A stretch of 6,056 nucleotides of DNA from Bacillota bacterium. GTDB taxonomy: Bacteria; Bacillota; Bacilli; Alicyclobacillales; Alicyclobacillaceae. Every line of letters starts with the position of its first letter. Position 1 is the stretch's first letter. The translations under genes were made by a program, and so were the position numbers. This document shows, piece by piece, positions 5,993 through 6,056 of the stretch. Below the pieces are notes generated by a model, which was not told the DNA's origin, ran no database searches, and saw only the letters and a program-made list of their open reading frames with translations. The stretch covers positions 1 through 6,056 of the forward strand of contig JAKADF010000227.1 in assembly GCA_021820805.1 (NCBI GenBank), given 5' to 3'.

Positions 5993-6056
5993 ACTTCCCC
6001 GTCCACCATTTTGTTTTTGCACGTTTGCTACACCGCTTTAACGAGGATGGGGAAGT
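5993..6056. repeat. 12-base inverted repeat at the right edge
   Basis: ACTTCCCCGTCC (5993-6004) is complementary to GGATGGGGAAGT (6045-6056) except at one position, which would be a G-T wobble in RNA. The 40-base interior is AT-rich and has no further clear symmetry. The left arm can alternatively pair locally, GGGG...GAAG (5981-5990) with CTTCCCC (5994-6000). The arm ends exactly at the window edge, so a larger element may continue beyond. Confidence 0.4.

Larger units (their letters stand above)
5723..6056. other. 334-base non-coding tail rich in inverted repeats
   Basis: No confident gene is seen after the last stop, and no clear intrinsic terminator for the operon. The stretch holds a nested set of inverted repeats (5864-5955), a small hairpin (5825-5838) and an inverted repeat reaching the right edge (5993-6056). 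A minus-strand frame at 5855-6022 (55 codons from a GTG) covers the repeats but has no ribosome binding site. The density of symmetry suggests a structured RNA or the end of a mobile element; which of these cannot be settled here. Confidence 0.5.

Noticed and set aside
1..6056. CRISPR arrays, tRNA or rRNA genes
   Set aside because: No regularly spaced direct repeats, and no tRNA or rRNA hallmarks, were seen on either strand.

Overview
The window carries one compact plus-strand gene cluster of four genes (525 to 5722). It encodes a dissolved inorganic carbon (DIC) uptake system of the DAB/MpsABC type. The host is probably a Bacillota, most likely Bacilli. This rests on the strong AGGAGG-type ribosome binding sites, the moderate to low GC content, the presence of a DUF2294/MpsC gene (known from the mpsABC locus of Staphylococcus and from Bacillus), and a YbcF-type carbonic anhydrase-like protein. 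An autotrophic or acidophilic relative of Alicyclobacillaceae would fit, but that is a guess and the genus cannot be fixed from this sequence alone.

Layout. Bases 1-146 hold the 3' end of an unrecognised reading frame, possibly a decayed transposase. Bases 147-524 have no convincing gene. They hold a good sigma-A-like promoter (TTGACG, 17 bases, TAAAAT, 260-288) with a palindrome in its spacer, then a terminator-like hairpin (359-426) inside the predicted leader. Then come dabB/mpsA (525-2078, a NuoL-like membrane subunit), dabA/mpsB (2063-4696, DUF2309, beta-carbonic-anhydrase-like active site), mpsC (4750-5115, DUF2294) and a YbcF-like protein (5201-5722) that has the beta-carbonic anhydrase fold signature but has lost all three zinc ligands. 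dabB and dabA overlap by 16 bases. The gaps to the last two genes are 53 and 85 bases, and neither contains a T-tract terminator, so the four are probably one operon. Bases 5723-6056 contain no confident gene but are unusually rich in inverted repeats. They could be a structured RNA or the end of a mobile element.

How the genes work together (family knowledge plus inference). DabB is a proton- or sodium-coupled membrane subunit. DabA sits on it at the cytoplasmic face and is thought to hydrate CO2 to bicarbonate in one direction, driven by the ion gradient, so that inorganic carbon accumulates in the cell. MpsC is a small soluble partner of unknown mechanism. The YbcF-like protein is a likely pseudoenzyme that could sense or scaffold rather than catalyse.

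The most interesting leads are the zinc-less carbonic anhydrase-like protein, the possible transcription attenuator ahead of dabB, the apparent loss in DabB of two residues that are key in NuoL, and the structured region after the operon. The core operon itself is a known type of system.
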